This document shows positions 4,906 through 11,738 of a DNA stretch of 20,151 nt, piece after piece. Numbering within the stretch: position 1 is the first letter of the stretch; the number at the start of each line of letters is the position of its first letter. The notes under the pieces were generated by a model. That model searched no databases. It was not told the origin of the DNA and saw only the letters and a program-made list of their open reading frames with translations. The DNA comes from a virus: positions 1-20,151 of the IMG/VR virus record IMGVR_UViG_3300042549_000157. The stretch is one strand, 5' to 3'. The translations under genes were made by a program, and so were the position numbers.

Positions 4906-5502
4906 TTAAGATGCCAACACAAGTAGTGCGTGATCTATGTGTTTAATGCGGTCTTCTAGCCCTATAAAACCACCATTTATCTTCTTGGTTAAGGTTTTGT
5001 AATCTTTGGAATCAGCGTATTGGTTGAGTTTATGAGTGTCCCAAAACCATCCTGCTGTGAGTGCAGCGTACTGAGGTGTAGCCACAAGGTCAGGGTTTGC
5101 CCAGAAGTCAACACCCAAGGCCTTGCCAGCGTGAAAATACGAGCTAGAGCCAGTTAATTGGATACATCCTCGGCCTCGGAAACGATACCCATCCCCAGAT
5201 GCCTCATCTCTGTTGCCCATCCGATTTGCGTAAACAGTATTTGCAATGAGCTTTGGATTTCGCTGACACGCTTGAGCCTTGGCAGCATCAAAGCGTTTAG
5301 GCCATGTCTTCATTAAACCAGTAGCAGAATATGACAAGCCCTCTTCAAGCATCCTAAAGTTCCCACATTCATGCCCACATTGACCAATGAAAGCCGCTTT
5401 TCTAAGTGGATTCATGATGTCAAAACGCTCAAAAGTAGCATTCAGTGCATCTACCCACTCCGCACCAATGTGAAGTTGTTTAAGTTGTTCAGCGTTTATC
5501 AT
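4906..5502 (-). CDS. Glycoside hydrolase family 19 endolysin (198 aa)
   Basis: This is a single-domain GH19 enzyme, which phages use to cut the glycan strands of peptidoglycan. 'GQCGHECGNFRMLEEGLSYS' (residues 40-59) carries the catalytic acid Glu45 and a second acidic residue near 53-54. 'YRFRGRGCIQLTG' (106-118) is the family's substrate-binding signature, and 'KINGG' (174-178) is the conserved late motif. There is no signal peptide or transmembrane anchor, so release must depend on a holin. Length is typical for phage GH19 endolysins. The gene overlaps the end of Rz by 14 bases, completing an Rz-Rz1-endolysin cassette. GAGA lies upstream of ATG 5502. Confidence 0.93.
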   Translation of the reverse strand: MINAEQLKQLHIGAEWVDALNATFERFDIMNPLRKAAFIGQCGHECGNFRMLEEGLSYSATGLMKTWPKRFDAAKAQACQRNPKLIANTVYANRMGNRDEASGDGYRFRGRGCIQLTGSSSYFHAGKALGVDFWANPDLVATPQYAALTAGWFWDTHKLNQYADSKDYKTLTKKINGGFIGLEDRIKHIDHALLVLAS

Positions 5503-5986
5503 TCAACAGGTCTCTCATCTGGTTATACGAGTCTACGCAAGCATTTAAAGCGACAGTATTCTTATCACCTTGGGCAACTATTTCTGCGATGGCATCGATT
5601 GTTGCTCTTTCGGCATCAGAAGGTTCATTAGTCGGTCTGTCAGGTTCACTGGTTGCTTTTGAATCTGCGCTGGCAAAGGAGGTATTTGTGGGGGTTTGTA
5701 CGTTACTTGGGGGGCAGAGGCGCAACTTGCCAGCACGATTGGCAACAGCAAGGGCAGTAGTTTTCTTGTTAATAGCATCATTAGCTTCCTGAAGTTTTAG
5801 AGATTGTTGATTAAGTTTCTCACCCATGTTTTGCTCGATTAGACGAGCTTCATCATTCTTTTTGGCAATGGCAATCTTCATGTCATGGTCTCGATCTGCC
5901 CATCCGTAATGGTATCCACCTCGATATGTACCAAAAAGGGCAATTGATAAGCCTAACAATAGATAAGGCAGTGGTATTCCGAACAT
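5489..5986 (-). CDS. Rz: Rz-like inner-membrane spanin (165 aa)
   Basis: An N-terminal transmembrane segment (residues about 5-24, 'PLPYLLLGLSIALFGTYRGG') is followed by a long charged coiled-coil region (36-88) with the remainder in the periplasm, the standard plan of a class II i-spanin. Two periplasmic cysteines (in 'LRLCPP' and 'LNAC') could crosslink dimers. Spanins span the periplasm with their outer-membrane lipoprotein partner and fuse the two membranes at the last step of lysis. The partner Rz1 is nested in another frame within this gene, which strongly supports the call. ATG 5986 shares one base with the upstream stop (TAATG) and has AGAGG seven bases before it. Confidence 0.9.
   Translation of the reverse strand: MFGIPLPYLLLGLSIALFGTYRGGYHYGWADRDHDMKIAIAKKNDEARLIEQNMGEKLNQQSLKLQEANDAINKKTTALAVANRAGKLRLCPPSNVQTPTNTSFASADSKATSEPDRPTNEPSDAERATIDAIAEIVAQGDKNTVALNACVDSYNQMRDLLNDKR
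5578..5781 (-). CDS. Rz1: Rz1-like outer-membrane lipoprotein spanin (67 aa), nested in Rz
   Basis: This frame lies wholly within the Rz gene in a different reading frame, as in phage lambda. It begins MMLLTRKLLPLLLPIVLASC: a lipoprotein signal peptide with lipobox LASC, Cys20 being the predicted acylated residue. The mature 48 residues are proline-rich ('VTYKPPQIPPLPAQIQKQP'), the hallmark of o-spanins. AGGA lies upstream of the double ATG, and either ATG may be used (5781 or 5778). It should sit in the inner leaflet of the outer membrane and bind the Rz C-terminus, which implies a Gram-negative host. It is expressed with Rz and endolysin. Confidence 0.9.
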   Translation of the reverse strand: MMLLTRKLLPLLLPIVLASCASAPQVTYKPPQIPPLPAQIQKQPVNLTDRLMNLLMPKEQQSMPSQK

Positions 5987-6495
5987 TATTCAGCCTCTTT
6001 TCTAGCTTGTGCTAATTCTTCACGCTCTTGGTCATCTTCTAAATGGTCAGGAGGTGTAGTTGGTGGTGGGCCAGGTGTCCAACTCTCATCCAACTCAGGG
6101 TTCTTCCAAACAGGCATAGCACCAAAAGGTTGACTAGGCAAACCATACGCAGATTGCGGAGGTGCATAGGACGAGTTAAAACCGCCCTGAGAGCCTCCAT
6201 AGCCCATTGGTTGACACATTGGTTGCGTTGGGGGATTAAACGCCCTAGAAGCACTAGACATAGCCCGTTTACCAATAACGCCACCGATACCGCCCACGAT
6301 CAGCAGAACAATGTCGTTCAGCATCTTGGTGTAGGCTTGGTCAATCGGAGCCATACTTTTGATAGGCTGAGTGACAAAAGTCACCGAATAGAGCAAAGCA
6401 CCAACAATAAACATGAGGATAAGTGTGACTGCAACCACAACAAACCCCCAAATTCTTACTTCTATCTCTTCAGTTGTTAGGTTTAACTTCGTCAA
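5986..6495 (-). CDS. Two-helix membrane protein, holin candidate (169 aa), TTG start
   Basis: The start is TTG 6495 with GGAG seven bases upstream; there is no good ATG. Residues 15-38 ('IWGFVVVAVTLILMFIVGAL') and 59-76 ('MLNDIVLLIVGGIGGVIG') are membrane helices, so both ends face the same side as in class II holins. From residue 85 a Pro/Gly/Gln-rich tail leads to an acidic, charged end ('DHLEDDQEREELAQARKEAE'), unusually long for a holin. Its position directly upstream of Rz/Rz1/endolysin supports release of endolysin to the periplasm, but several other small membrane proteins nearby are also candidates. It shares one base with the Rz start and overlaps the upstream lipoprotein gene by 26 bases. 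Confidence 0.72.
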   Translation of the reverse strand: MTKLNLTTEEIEVRIWGFVVVAVTLILMFIVGALLYSVTFVTQPIKSMAPIDQAYTKMLNDIVLLIVGGIGGVIGKRAMSSASRAFNPPTQPMCQPMGYGGSQGGFNSSYAPPQSAYGLPSQPFGAMPVWKNPELDESWTPGPPPTTPPDHLEDDQEREELAQARKEAE

Positions 6496-6667
6496 TCTTT
6501 TTCTCCAATATTGGTGCTACTAAGTATTCAGGGCAAGTCTGAGTAAATTGGCATCTAGGTTTCTGACAAGGTTCAGCATGAAAGTTATCTGGGTTCTGAC
6601 AAAAATAGCGATACTTTTCGTCACAACCATGTAGCATAAAAGCTACAAAAATCAATAAATATCTCAT
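6470..6667 (-). CDS. Small Cys-rich lipoprotein (65 aa)
   Basis: An N-terminal signal with lipobox (MRYLLIFVAFMLHGC; predicted lipidated Cys15) is followed by a Cys-rich region with the patterns 'YRYFCQNPDNF', 'EPCQKPRC' and 'QTCPEYL'. I recognise this arrangement (CQ-(D/N)P, then KPxC, then TCPE) from small proteins near holins and spanins in phages of Gram-negative hosts. The even number of mature cysteines after lipidation suggests disulfides in the periplasm. Role unproven: a lysis accessory or cell-envelope modifier is plausible. ATG 6667 overlaps the stop of the 56-aa gene (ATGA). The 3' end overlaps the holin candidate. Confidence 0.8.
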   Translation of the reverse strand: MRYLLIFVAFMLHGCDEKYRYFCQNPDNFHAEPCQKPRCQFTQTCPEYLVAPILEKKIDEVKPNN

Positions 6668-6834
6668 GCTTTGATGTCCACAGACTTAGCCCATTGAGTC
6701 TTAATCTCATGGATTCTCTGTTGTTGTTCAGCTTGTCTGGTTAGCTCTGCCAAACGCTTCATATTCTGTTGGTGGATCATCCTGTGAGCCTCTGACAACA
6801 TTTGAGCATTCTGTTGGTAAGTGGTAATTCTCAT
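6664..6834 (-). CDS. Small Gln-rich helical protein (56 aa)
   Basis: Reverse-complement reading from ATG 6834 gives 56 codons beginning MRITTYQQNAQMLSEAHRMI and ending 'QWAKSVDIKA'. The composition (many Gln, Arg, Glu, no membrane segment) predicts one long amphipathic helix or short coiled coil. Its start overlaps the stop of the 51-aa membrane protein gene and its stop overlaps the lipoprotein ATG, both as ATGA. That double coupling is the main evidence for a real gene. AGGG lies just upstream, rather close to the ATG. Function unknown. Confidence 0.62.
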   Translation of the reverse strand: MRITTYQQNAQMLSEAHRMIHQQNMKRLAELTRQAEQQQRIHEIKTQWAKSVDIKA

Positions 6835-6986
6835 TTCCCTAACCCAACCCTTCCAAGTAGAAGATTAACAATCCTGTCCGACAAATCGTCAGGCAAGAAC
6901 TTTAAGAACCCAAGAAACCATAACGCCACACACCCGTAAACGAATATCTTGAGGCATAGATCAAAGGTCTTCTGATACTCATTCAC
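6831..6986 (-). CDS. Small membrane protein (51 aa), GTG start
   Basis: The start is GTG 6986, overlapping the previous stop (GTGA) with AAGGTG six bases before it. The 51-aa product begins (M)NEYQKTFDLCLKIF, has one hydrophobic segment at about 11-31 ('LCLKIFVYGCVALWFLGFLK') and then a short polar region 'PDDLSDRIVNLL'. This looks like a single-pass inner-membrane protein. Its size and its place upstream of the lysis genes make it an alternative holin or a holin regulator (pinholin/antiholin), but no family is recognised. It is coupled by ATGA to the downstream 56-aa gene. Confidence 0.65.
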   Translation of the reverse strand: MNEYQKTFDLCLKIFVYGCVALWFLGFLKFLPDDLSDRIVNLLLGRVGLGK

Positions 6987-7477
6987 CGACCACACCTTTT
7001 AGTGGTATCGCAAAACTCCATGAGTTCATAGATACCAATTCCGACAAGAAACAAAACAAAAGCCACACCACCAATAATCATGGCTAATTCGTTCATTTCT
7101 TCTTCTTTTTGTTTAGCCTTCTTATCTGCTCTTTCTAAAGCCCTGAGTTCCCTTGCATCGTCCACATCCATCTGGTCTTGACGAGCCTTAATCTTGTTCC
7201 AAACGTCAACCTTACCTGTGGTCATAAAGAGCATCTTTAACTCTTCCTCAAACGCTCTGGCCTGTTCAAGAGCCATCTCAATCTGGAGAGCAGTCCCCAT
7301 ATTGGAACCTTTGCCCTTTTTAGCCTCGATTAACGCCTTAGTAGCGGTACTCTTGGCATCGAACATCTTGCCAATCATCGGGGCAAGAGAACCTAAATCA
7401 TTGGCTACCTTACTCGCCTTCTTAACCATCGAAATAGCTTGCTGAATGCCAGCTAAAGCCGTCATCGGATCAATCAT
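6983..7477 (-). CDS. Coiled-coil protein with C-terminal membrane anchor (164 aa)
   Basis: I place the start at ATG 7477 (MIDPMTALAGIQQAISMVKK), which overlaps the upstream stop (ATGA) and has GGGAG upstream; an in-frame ATG at 7492 would overlap the previous gene more. Residues 10-45 are helical, 'KGSNMGTALQIEMALEQARA' and 'KVDVWNKIKARQDQMD' form conserved middle segments, about 105-128 is a charged coiled coil, and about 129-149 ('MNELAMIIGGVAFVLFLVG') is a transmembrane helix with a short Cys-containing tail. I recognise this overall plan from uncharacterised proteins of marine and freshwater podoviruses, located after the internal virion proteins. It may be a minor virion or late membrane protein. 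Confidence 0.75.
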   Translation of the reverse strand: MIDPMTALAGIQQAISMVKKASKVANDLGSLAPMIGKMFDAKSTATKALIEAKKGKGSNMGTALQIEMALEQARAFEEELKMLFMTTGKVDVWNKIKARQDQMDVDDARELRALERADKKAKQKEEEMNELAMIIGGVAFVLFLVGIGIYELMEFCDTTKRCGR

Positions 7478-7662
7478 TTCACCTTCTCCCATTTAAGACA
7501 GATAACCCTTCGGTTATATACGTCTCCAACCCAAGTCCATTTAATACATCGGTACTCTATGGTTGCCGCCTTTAGACGATCACGGAAAACACCAAACAAT
7601 AATGTAGCTACAAAAAATGACAAAAGCACTAATACATACCGCAGCGATGATGGCTTCGGCAT
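7474..7662 (-). CDS. Small membrane-anchored protein with GDVYNRR motif (62 aa)
   Basis: A basic N-terminus and one hydrophobic helix (residues about 8-25, 'RYVLVLLSFFVATLLFGVF') are followed by a soluble tail 'YRCIKWTWVGDVYNRRVICL' and 'KWEKVK'. A C-x-x-W-x-W-x-GDVYNR-(K/R)-V-x-C pattern recurs in small phage proteins as I recall, and the two cysteines could form a disulfide in the periplasm. ATG 7662 has GAG six bases upstream and starts 10 bases after the ATG of the overlapping 30-aa ORF. Its stop overlaps the next gene (ATGA). Function unknown; lysis or virion-associated membrane role possible. Confidence 0.74.
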   Translation of the reverse strand: MPKPSSLRYVLVLLSFFVATLLFGVFRDRLKAATIEYRCIKWTWVGDVYNRRVICLKWEKVK

Positions 7663-7672
7663 AGTCTCTCAT
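7580..7672 (-). CDS. Possible 30-aa membrane miniprotein overlapping the GDVYNRR gene
   Basis: ATG 7672 shares one base with the stop of the 916-aa gene (TAATG), an arrangement used repeatedly in this operon. The frame gives 30 residues: MRDYAEAIIAAVCISAFVIF and then CSYIIVWCFP. Apart from the first five residues it is almost entirely a membrane helix. About 83 of its 93 bases also encode the transmembrane part of the 62-aa protein in another frame, so the same DNA would make two different membrane helices. Support is positional and compositional only; the ribosome site is poor. It could be a tiny phage membrane protein or a chance frame. Confidence 0.45.
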   Translation of the reverse strand: MRDYAEAIIAAVCISAFVIFCSYIIVWCFP

Positions 7673-10422
7673 TACCGAGCCATTGGCGTGTATTCATAAG
7701 AAGACTCAGGCTCTGGTGACATTACCTCACTTGGAGTAGATGCTACAGAACCGCCCAAATAACCAGTACGCAAAACAGACATCCCCAATGAGTTTGCCAA
7801 GTTTGATAAATCACCAGGCTTAACAAAGTCTGACAACTCTACTTCTTGGCCTTTTTTGTTTATCAGACGGGTAGATGCTTTGATAACGCCATCCAAACCG
7901 CCCTTATCCATAAAGAGTTTTCTGTGAGCCTCTTTGGTAGCGTCATCTATGTTTTTCTGACCAACCGCAGCCGCAATACGGAAGCCTTTGTTAAACACGC
8001 TAGCAATCTGGTTAACCAAGATTGCAGATACTCGTTTGGGATCAACACCACCTAAAAGGCGTTGTAAAGTACCCATTTCTTTAATAGCCGCTTGATCTAA
8101 AGGAAGACTATTGACATCTATCTTTGTTGCCAAACGCTGTACATCAGCCAATGAAGACAAATTATCAAAATGTTGCTTGCCAAATAGACGAACAAACGCA
8201 TCCTTATTTTTTTCCAAATAAGCAAACGGGTTTTGACTGTCTAACATCTTTGTAACCAAAGCGTTTTGAACCGCTAAAGTTGTGTTAGTTTGGTCATCAG
8301 GAGACAATTTCTTTAGATCATTAAAGAACTTAGTTTGATAGCCTTTACCAGTAGAGCCAAGCATACGGCTTGTTATTGCATCAACTCCACCAGTTTCATA
8401 GTTTGCCAAGAATGAATCGCCAATCCTGATTCTTTCTGCTTTTGCGGCGTCATCTAATGCAACTCGTTCAGAGGAAAGAATGTTTGCCCTATTAGTAACA
8501 TCATCAAGGCGTGATTTAAGACCAGGCAATTGAGCAAGAATATCGCTATACCCACCATTGTTGCTTGTCTTTGTAATCAAAGCATTGAGCTTGGTTGGAT
8601 CAATATAGCCATCTTTATCTAAAGCAGAGTTATATAACTTAGACATAACTGCTTTTTCGGCCAATGGCATACCTTCGTCACCAGCAACCTTCAAGAATTG
8701 AGTCATTGCTGTAGGACTTTTTGCTAACTGAGGAGCAATTCGTTCCGCATACTCTTGTGAACCAATTTTCTGAATAGCATCAGCATCCTTAAATGGAATT
8801 CCTACCTTGTTGTAGTAATCCAAATCAAGTTGCGACATTGCATTGCCAAATGTTGTCTTTTCGCCACGGAAGTTAACATTGATATCACCACTAGTGTTTT
8901 GGACTCGATCAAGAGCTTCGTCTACACGCTGTTGCAAAAGGATCAATTTATCCTTAGTTGCATCATTTTTAACAGAACGAATATCAGCCGCTACTCTTCG
9001 CTTTAAAGAATCAAGGCTGGTAATGTCCATGCCAATAGACAAATCTACTGGAGGGGCTTGACCAGGCACTGCGGGTAATGTTGTGTCTACTTGACCTTGC
9101 TTTCTCATGCGAGAAAACTCATTAGATTGTTTCTGCACTAGTTTTAACAAGTCAGATTGACGACCCCAAGGGTCTTGCATAAACAAGTCTTTTGCCGTGT
9201 TTAACAATGCTTGAGTTTCATTGGCTGGCAAAATAGCACCTAATTGTGATGCTTGCTTCTTAACGCTCTCATACTCTGGCGACAAAGCATTTCGGGCGGC
9301 TGCTTCTTGTGCCAAAACAACACCCTGAATTGGTTTGCCAATATCAACTGGAGAAATATTGCCCGCAAGGTTAAGGGATTGTGTAAGTTTTGCTTGTTGG
9401 TCAGATAAAGCCTGAAGTCTTTTTACATAATCAATTTCTACTTTTCCAATTTGTGTTGATGCTTTTGGAATTTCAACACTAGGTTGTGGGTACAACTCAG
9501 TAGCCTTTGTGCGAACAGCAGTCTGCAAATCTTTGTAAATTATTTCTAAGTCATTTGCAATTTTTGCGTCTTTAGTTACTAAATCTTTTAAACCTGTTTC
9601 CAAAACTTTATTGTCAATAGCTCCAGCAGCCAAGATGTCAGGTTTACCACCAACAAAGGCAATCTTTTTACGAATGTCTTCTAATCGTTTTGTTAAGTTA
9701 GGATCAGCATCTAATGCTCGTTTAATTAAATCTTGGGCCTGAGAAGTTCCTTCTACACCAGCCAAGTCTTCTACATTAAAGTCTTTAAGGTTAACTCTGT
9801 TTTTGGCTTCTGCCATTAGACCAACACCTTTTGTAGCACCTGCACCTGATAGTAGAGCAAACAAAATACCGCCTGTTACTTGACCAGTAACTCCACCCAC
9901 TTGTTTACCAACTTCACCACCAAACTCACCACCAATACCCGCCATAGTAGAACCAGCCCCAAGAGCCAATCGACCTGCTGTAGTTACTGGTAAACCAATT
10001 AAATTAGTAGGGTCTGCCAAAGCCTCTACACCCGCCCCTAAATATCGTTGCGTAGTTGTTGCAGGGCGAATGCCTGTGTCTACTCCCATACCACGTTGAA
10101 CACTCTCAGTAGTAATGGGTTCTAGTTCGGGTTGAGTAGGAAAAGCACCAGCAAATGTACCTGTTTGCATGGCACTACCTGCTGTAGCCCTAGCAAATGG
10201 TTGTGTAACACCCTTCTTTACACTTTCATACAATAACTCACCCAAACCTGTAGCGGCTCTTGCTTTACCTTCAGCAGTAGGGCCACCCATAAGACCACGA
10301 CCACCACCAGCACCTTGTGGGCGCAGTTCAGAGGCCATTTGAGCAAGTTTTCGAGCATCGTCAGCATTACCTGCCTCATCTGCCCTACGCAATGCTTCTA
10401 TTACTTGTTCATAAGTTGCCAT
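7672..10422 (-). CDS. Large internal/ejection virion protein (916 aa)
   Basis: The N-terminus 'MATYEQVIEALRRADEAGNA' followed by 'DDARKLAQMA' is the short helical repeat found at the start of many phage internal virion and ejection proteins. Residues about 140-205 are Gly/Ala-rich and hydrophobic, consistent with membrane insertion during DNA ejection. The remainder is long alpha-helical and coiled-coil sequence. I see no lysozyme, transglycosylase or peptidase motif. Gene order (third of three large Ala/Gln-rich proteins after the tail genes, before lysis) matches where T7-type phages keep gp14-gp16, so a gp16-like role is inferred from position, not similarity. ATG 10422 has GGAGAG six bases upstream and shares one base with the previous stop. 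Confidence 0.78.
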   Translation of the reverse strand: MATYEQVIEALRRADEAGNADDARKLAQMASELRPQGAGGGRGLMGGPTAEGKARAATGLGELLYESVKKGVTQPFARATAGSAMQTGTFAGAFPTQPELEPITTESVQRGMGVDTGIRPATTTQRYLGAGVEALADPTNLIGLPVTTAGRLALGAGSTMAGIGGEFGGEVGKQVGGVTGQVTGGILFALLSGAGATKGVGLMAEAKNRVNLKDFNVEDLAGVEGTSQAQDLIKRALDADPNLTKRLEDIRKKIAFVGGKPDILAAGAIDNKVLETGLKDLVTKDAKIANDLEIIYKDLQTAVRTKATELYPQPSVEIPKASTQIGKVEIDYVKRLQALSDQQAKLTQSLNLAGNISPVDIGKPIQGVVLAQEAAARNALSPEYESVKKQASQLGAILPANETQALLNTAKDLFMQDPWGRQSDLLKLVQKQSNEFSRMRKQGQVDTTLPAVPGQAPPVDLSIGMDITSLDSLKRRVAADIRSVKNDATKDKLILLQQRVDEALDRVQNTSGDINVNFRGEKTTFGNAMSQLDLDYYNKVGIPFKDADAIQKIGSQEYAERIAPQLAKSPTAMTQFLKVAGDEGMPLAEKAVMSKLYNSALDKDGYIDPTKLNALITKTSNNGGYSDILAQLPGLKSRLDDVTNRANILSSERVALDDAAKAERIRIGDSFLANYETGGVDAITSRMLGSTGKGYQTKFFNDLKKLSPDDQTNTTLAVQNALVTKMLDSQNPFAYLEKNKDAFVRLFGKQHFDNLSSLADVQRLATKIDVNSLPLDQAAIKEMGTLQRLLGGVDPKRVSAILVNQIASVFNKGFRIAAAVGQKNIDDATKEAHRKLFMDKGGLDGVIKASTRLINKKGQEVELSDFVKPGDLSNLANSLGMSVLRTGYLGGSVASTPSEVMSPEPESSYEYTPMAR

Positions 10423-11729
10423 TATTTACTCTCCGCATCAGTGGATAGCCACTTGTCAACTAAAGGATTTCCAGTTTTTGTTGCAGTTGGTGTTTTTTCA
10501 CCTTTTTTTACAAGTTTAAACTGAGCAAGTTGACTATCAATGTTTCTTAGAGCAACCTTATAGTTAGGAGATTCTGTATAACCAAACTCTTCTGCTGCCG
10601 ACTCTAGCTTCCTCTTGCGCTCAATCAATGCGCCACGATAAAGAGCAATAGCAAACTTCTCTGCTTGATCTTTCTTAACTTCAGTTGTTCTACCAGTAAA
10701 GAATTTAACAGCATCTTGTGCCAAACGATCATCAAGTCCACCAGTACGGGCAAACCTGTTGACATCAGCATTTGACATATTCTTACCTTGACCTGTCAAC
10801 AATGCTATTGAAGTTGGCAAAGAAGCCGCAGCAAAATCATTGCTTCTTGAGTTTCTAATAATTTCAATAGCACTTGGTGCATCAGAAAGAATCGTAGAAG
10901 TGCGTTGCATTACTGGATCACCACTTAAAACCTTCTGGGTAAAATCCATCCAATCTTTTGGAGCTACTGGCTGACCAGGCACTAATACTTTTGATGCACT
11001 TTCTTTTGCTTTAGTTACACCACGCTCTTCTAACAAATCATCAATGACTTTTGACTCTGCTTGAGTTAATTCAGAAAAGTTTTTACCAAATCTAGCTTTA
11101 GATGCTCTATCGGCTTCAGCACCATAGTTGGTTTTTGTTTCTGCTTTTTCAGGTTTTTCAATCTGTAATTCAAGAGCCTTAATTGTTCGACTTACCTTGT
11201 TAATTGCCGCATCTCTTTCGGGTGATGTTGGCAATCCGTTTAGATTATCTAAAGTTAAATTCAATTTAGATAAATACTCTGCAATTTGAATTTTCTCTGG
11301 TGTTTTTTGTTGTTGCTCTCTTTGTGCCTGTGCCAAAGATGCTTTGCCTGCCGCCAAACGCTGTTGTTGTTCAGCAATTTGAACTTGTGCTTGACGAGCA
11401 TATTGAGCCAAAGCCATAGCACCTTGTTGGTCGCCCATCTGAGCAAGAGTTTTAGCCCCATTTAACAAAGAAGTAGGATCAGATTGATCTAGTTGACCAA
11501 GAACTTGTTGTCTAGTACTGATTAGCTTCAGTTGTGGGTCTTGAATACCCAAAGCACCACCAATAGCATTACCAAGACCTCTAGCACCAGCATAGGTCAT
11601 TGCCGCACCACGAGCCGCAGGGTCTAGTTGAGCAAGGGTAATGCCCTCATTTAAAGCACTTGTCCTTTGACGCTCACCATACATTTCAGGCGTTAACCCA
11701 AACAGACCCGCTACGATATTTTCTGCCAT
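10422..11729 (-). CDS. Internal/ejection virion protein (435 aa)
   Basis: The protein begins MAENIVAGLFGLTPEMYGER; a start 'VAGLFG-x-TPE-x-(Y)-x-x-x-(R/Q)' followed by 'LDPAARGAAMTYAGARGLG' is a pattern I recognise in virion proteins of podoviruses. Residues about 105-145 are a Gln/Ala-rich coiled coil; the rest is helical and charged, ending 'NPLVDKWLSTDAESK'. No enzymatic motif is visible. It lies between the 628-aa and 916-aa proteins, in the second position of the presumed ejection set (T7 gp15-like by position only). AAGGA precedes ATG 11729 by seven bases, and its stop shares a base with the next start. Confidence 0.78.
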   Translation of the reverse strand: MAENIVAGLFGLTPEMYGERQRTSALNEGITLAQLDPAARGAAMTYAGARGLGNAIGGALGIQDPQLKLISTRQQVLGQLDQSDPTSLLNGAKTLAQMGDQQGAMALAQYARQAQVQIAEQQQRLAAGKASLAQAQREQQQKTPEKIQIAEYLSKLNLTLDNLNGLPTSPERDAAINKVSRTIKALELQIEKPEKAETKTNYGAEADRASKARFGKNFSELTQAESKVIDDLLEERGVTKAKESASKVLVPGQPVAPKDWMDFTQKVLSGDPVMQRTSTILSDAPSAIEIIRNSRSNDFAAASLPTSIALLTGQGKNMSNADVNRFARTGGLDDRLAQDAVKFFTGRTTEVKKDQAEKFAIALYRGALIERKRKLESAAEEFGYTESPNYKVALRNIDSQLAQFKLVKKGEKTPTATKTGNPLVDKWLSTDAESK

Positions 11730-11738
11730 GATGATTCC

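Noticed and set aside
6039-6480. Alternative frames on both strands within the holin candidate
   Set aside because: They overlap the Pro-rich tail and membrane helices without ribosome sites; unlike Rz1 they show no signal peptide or lipobox.
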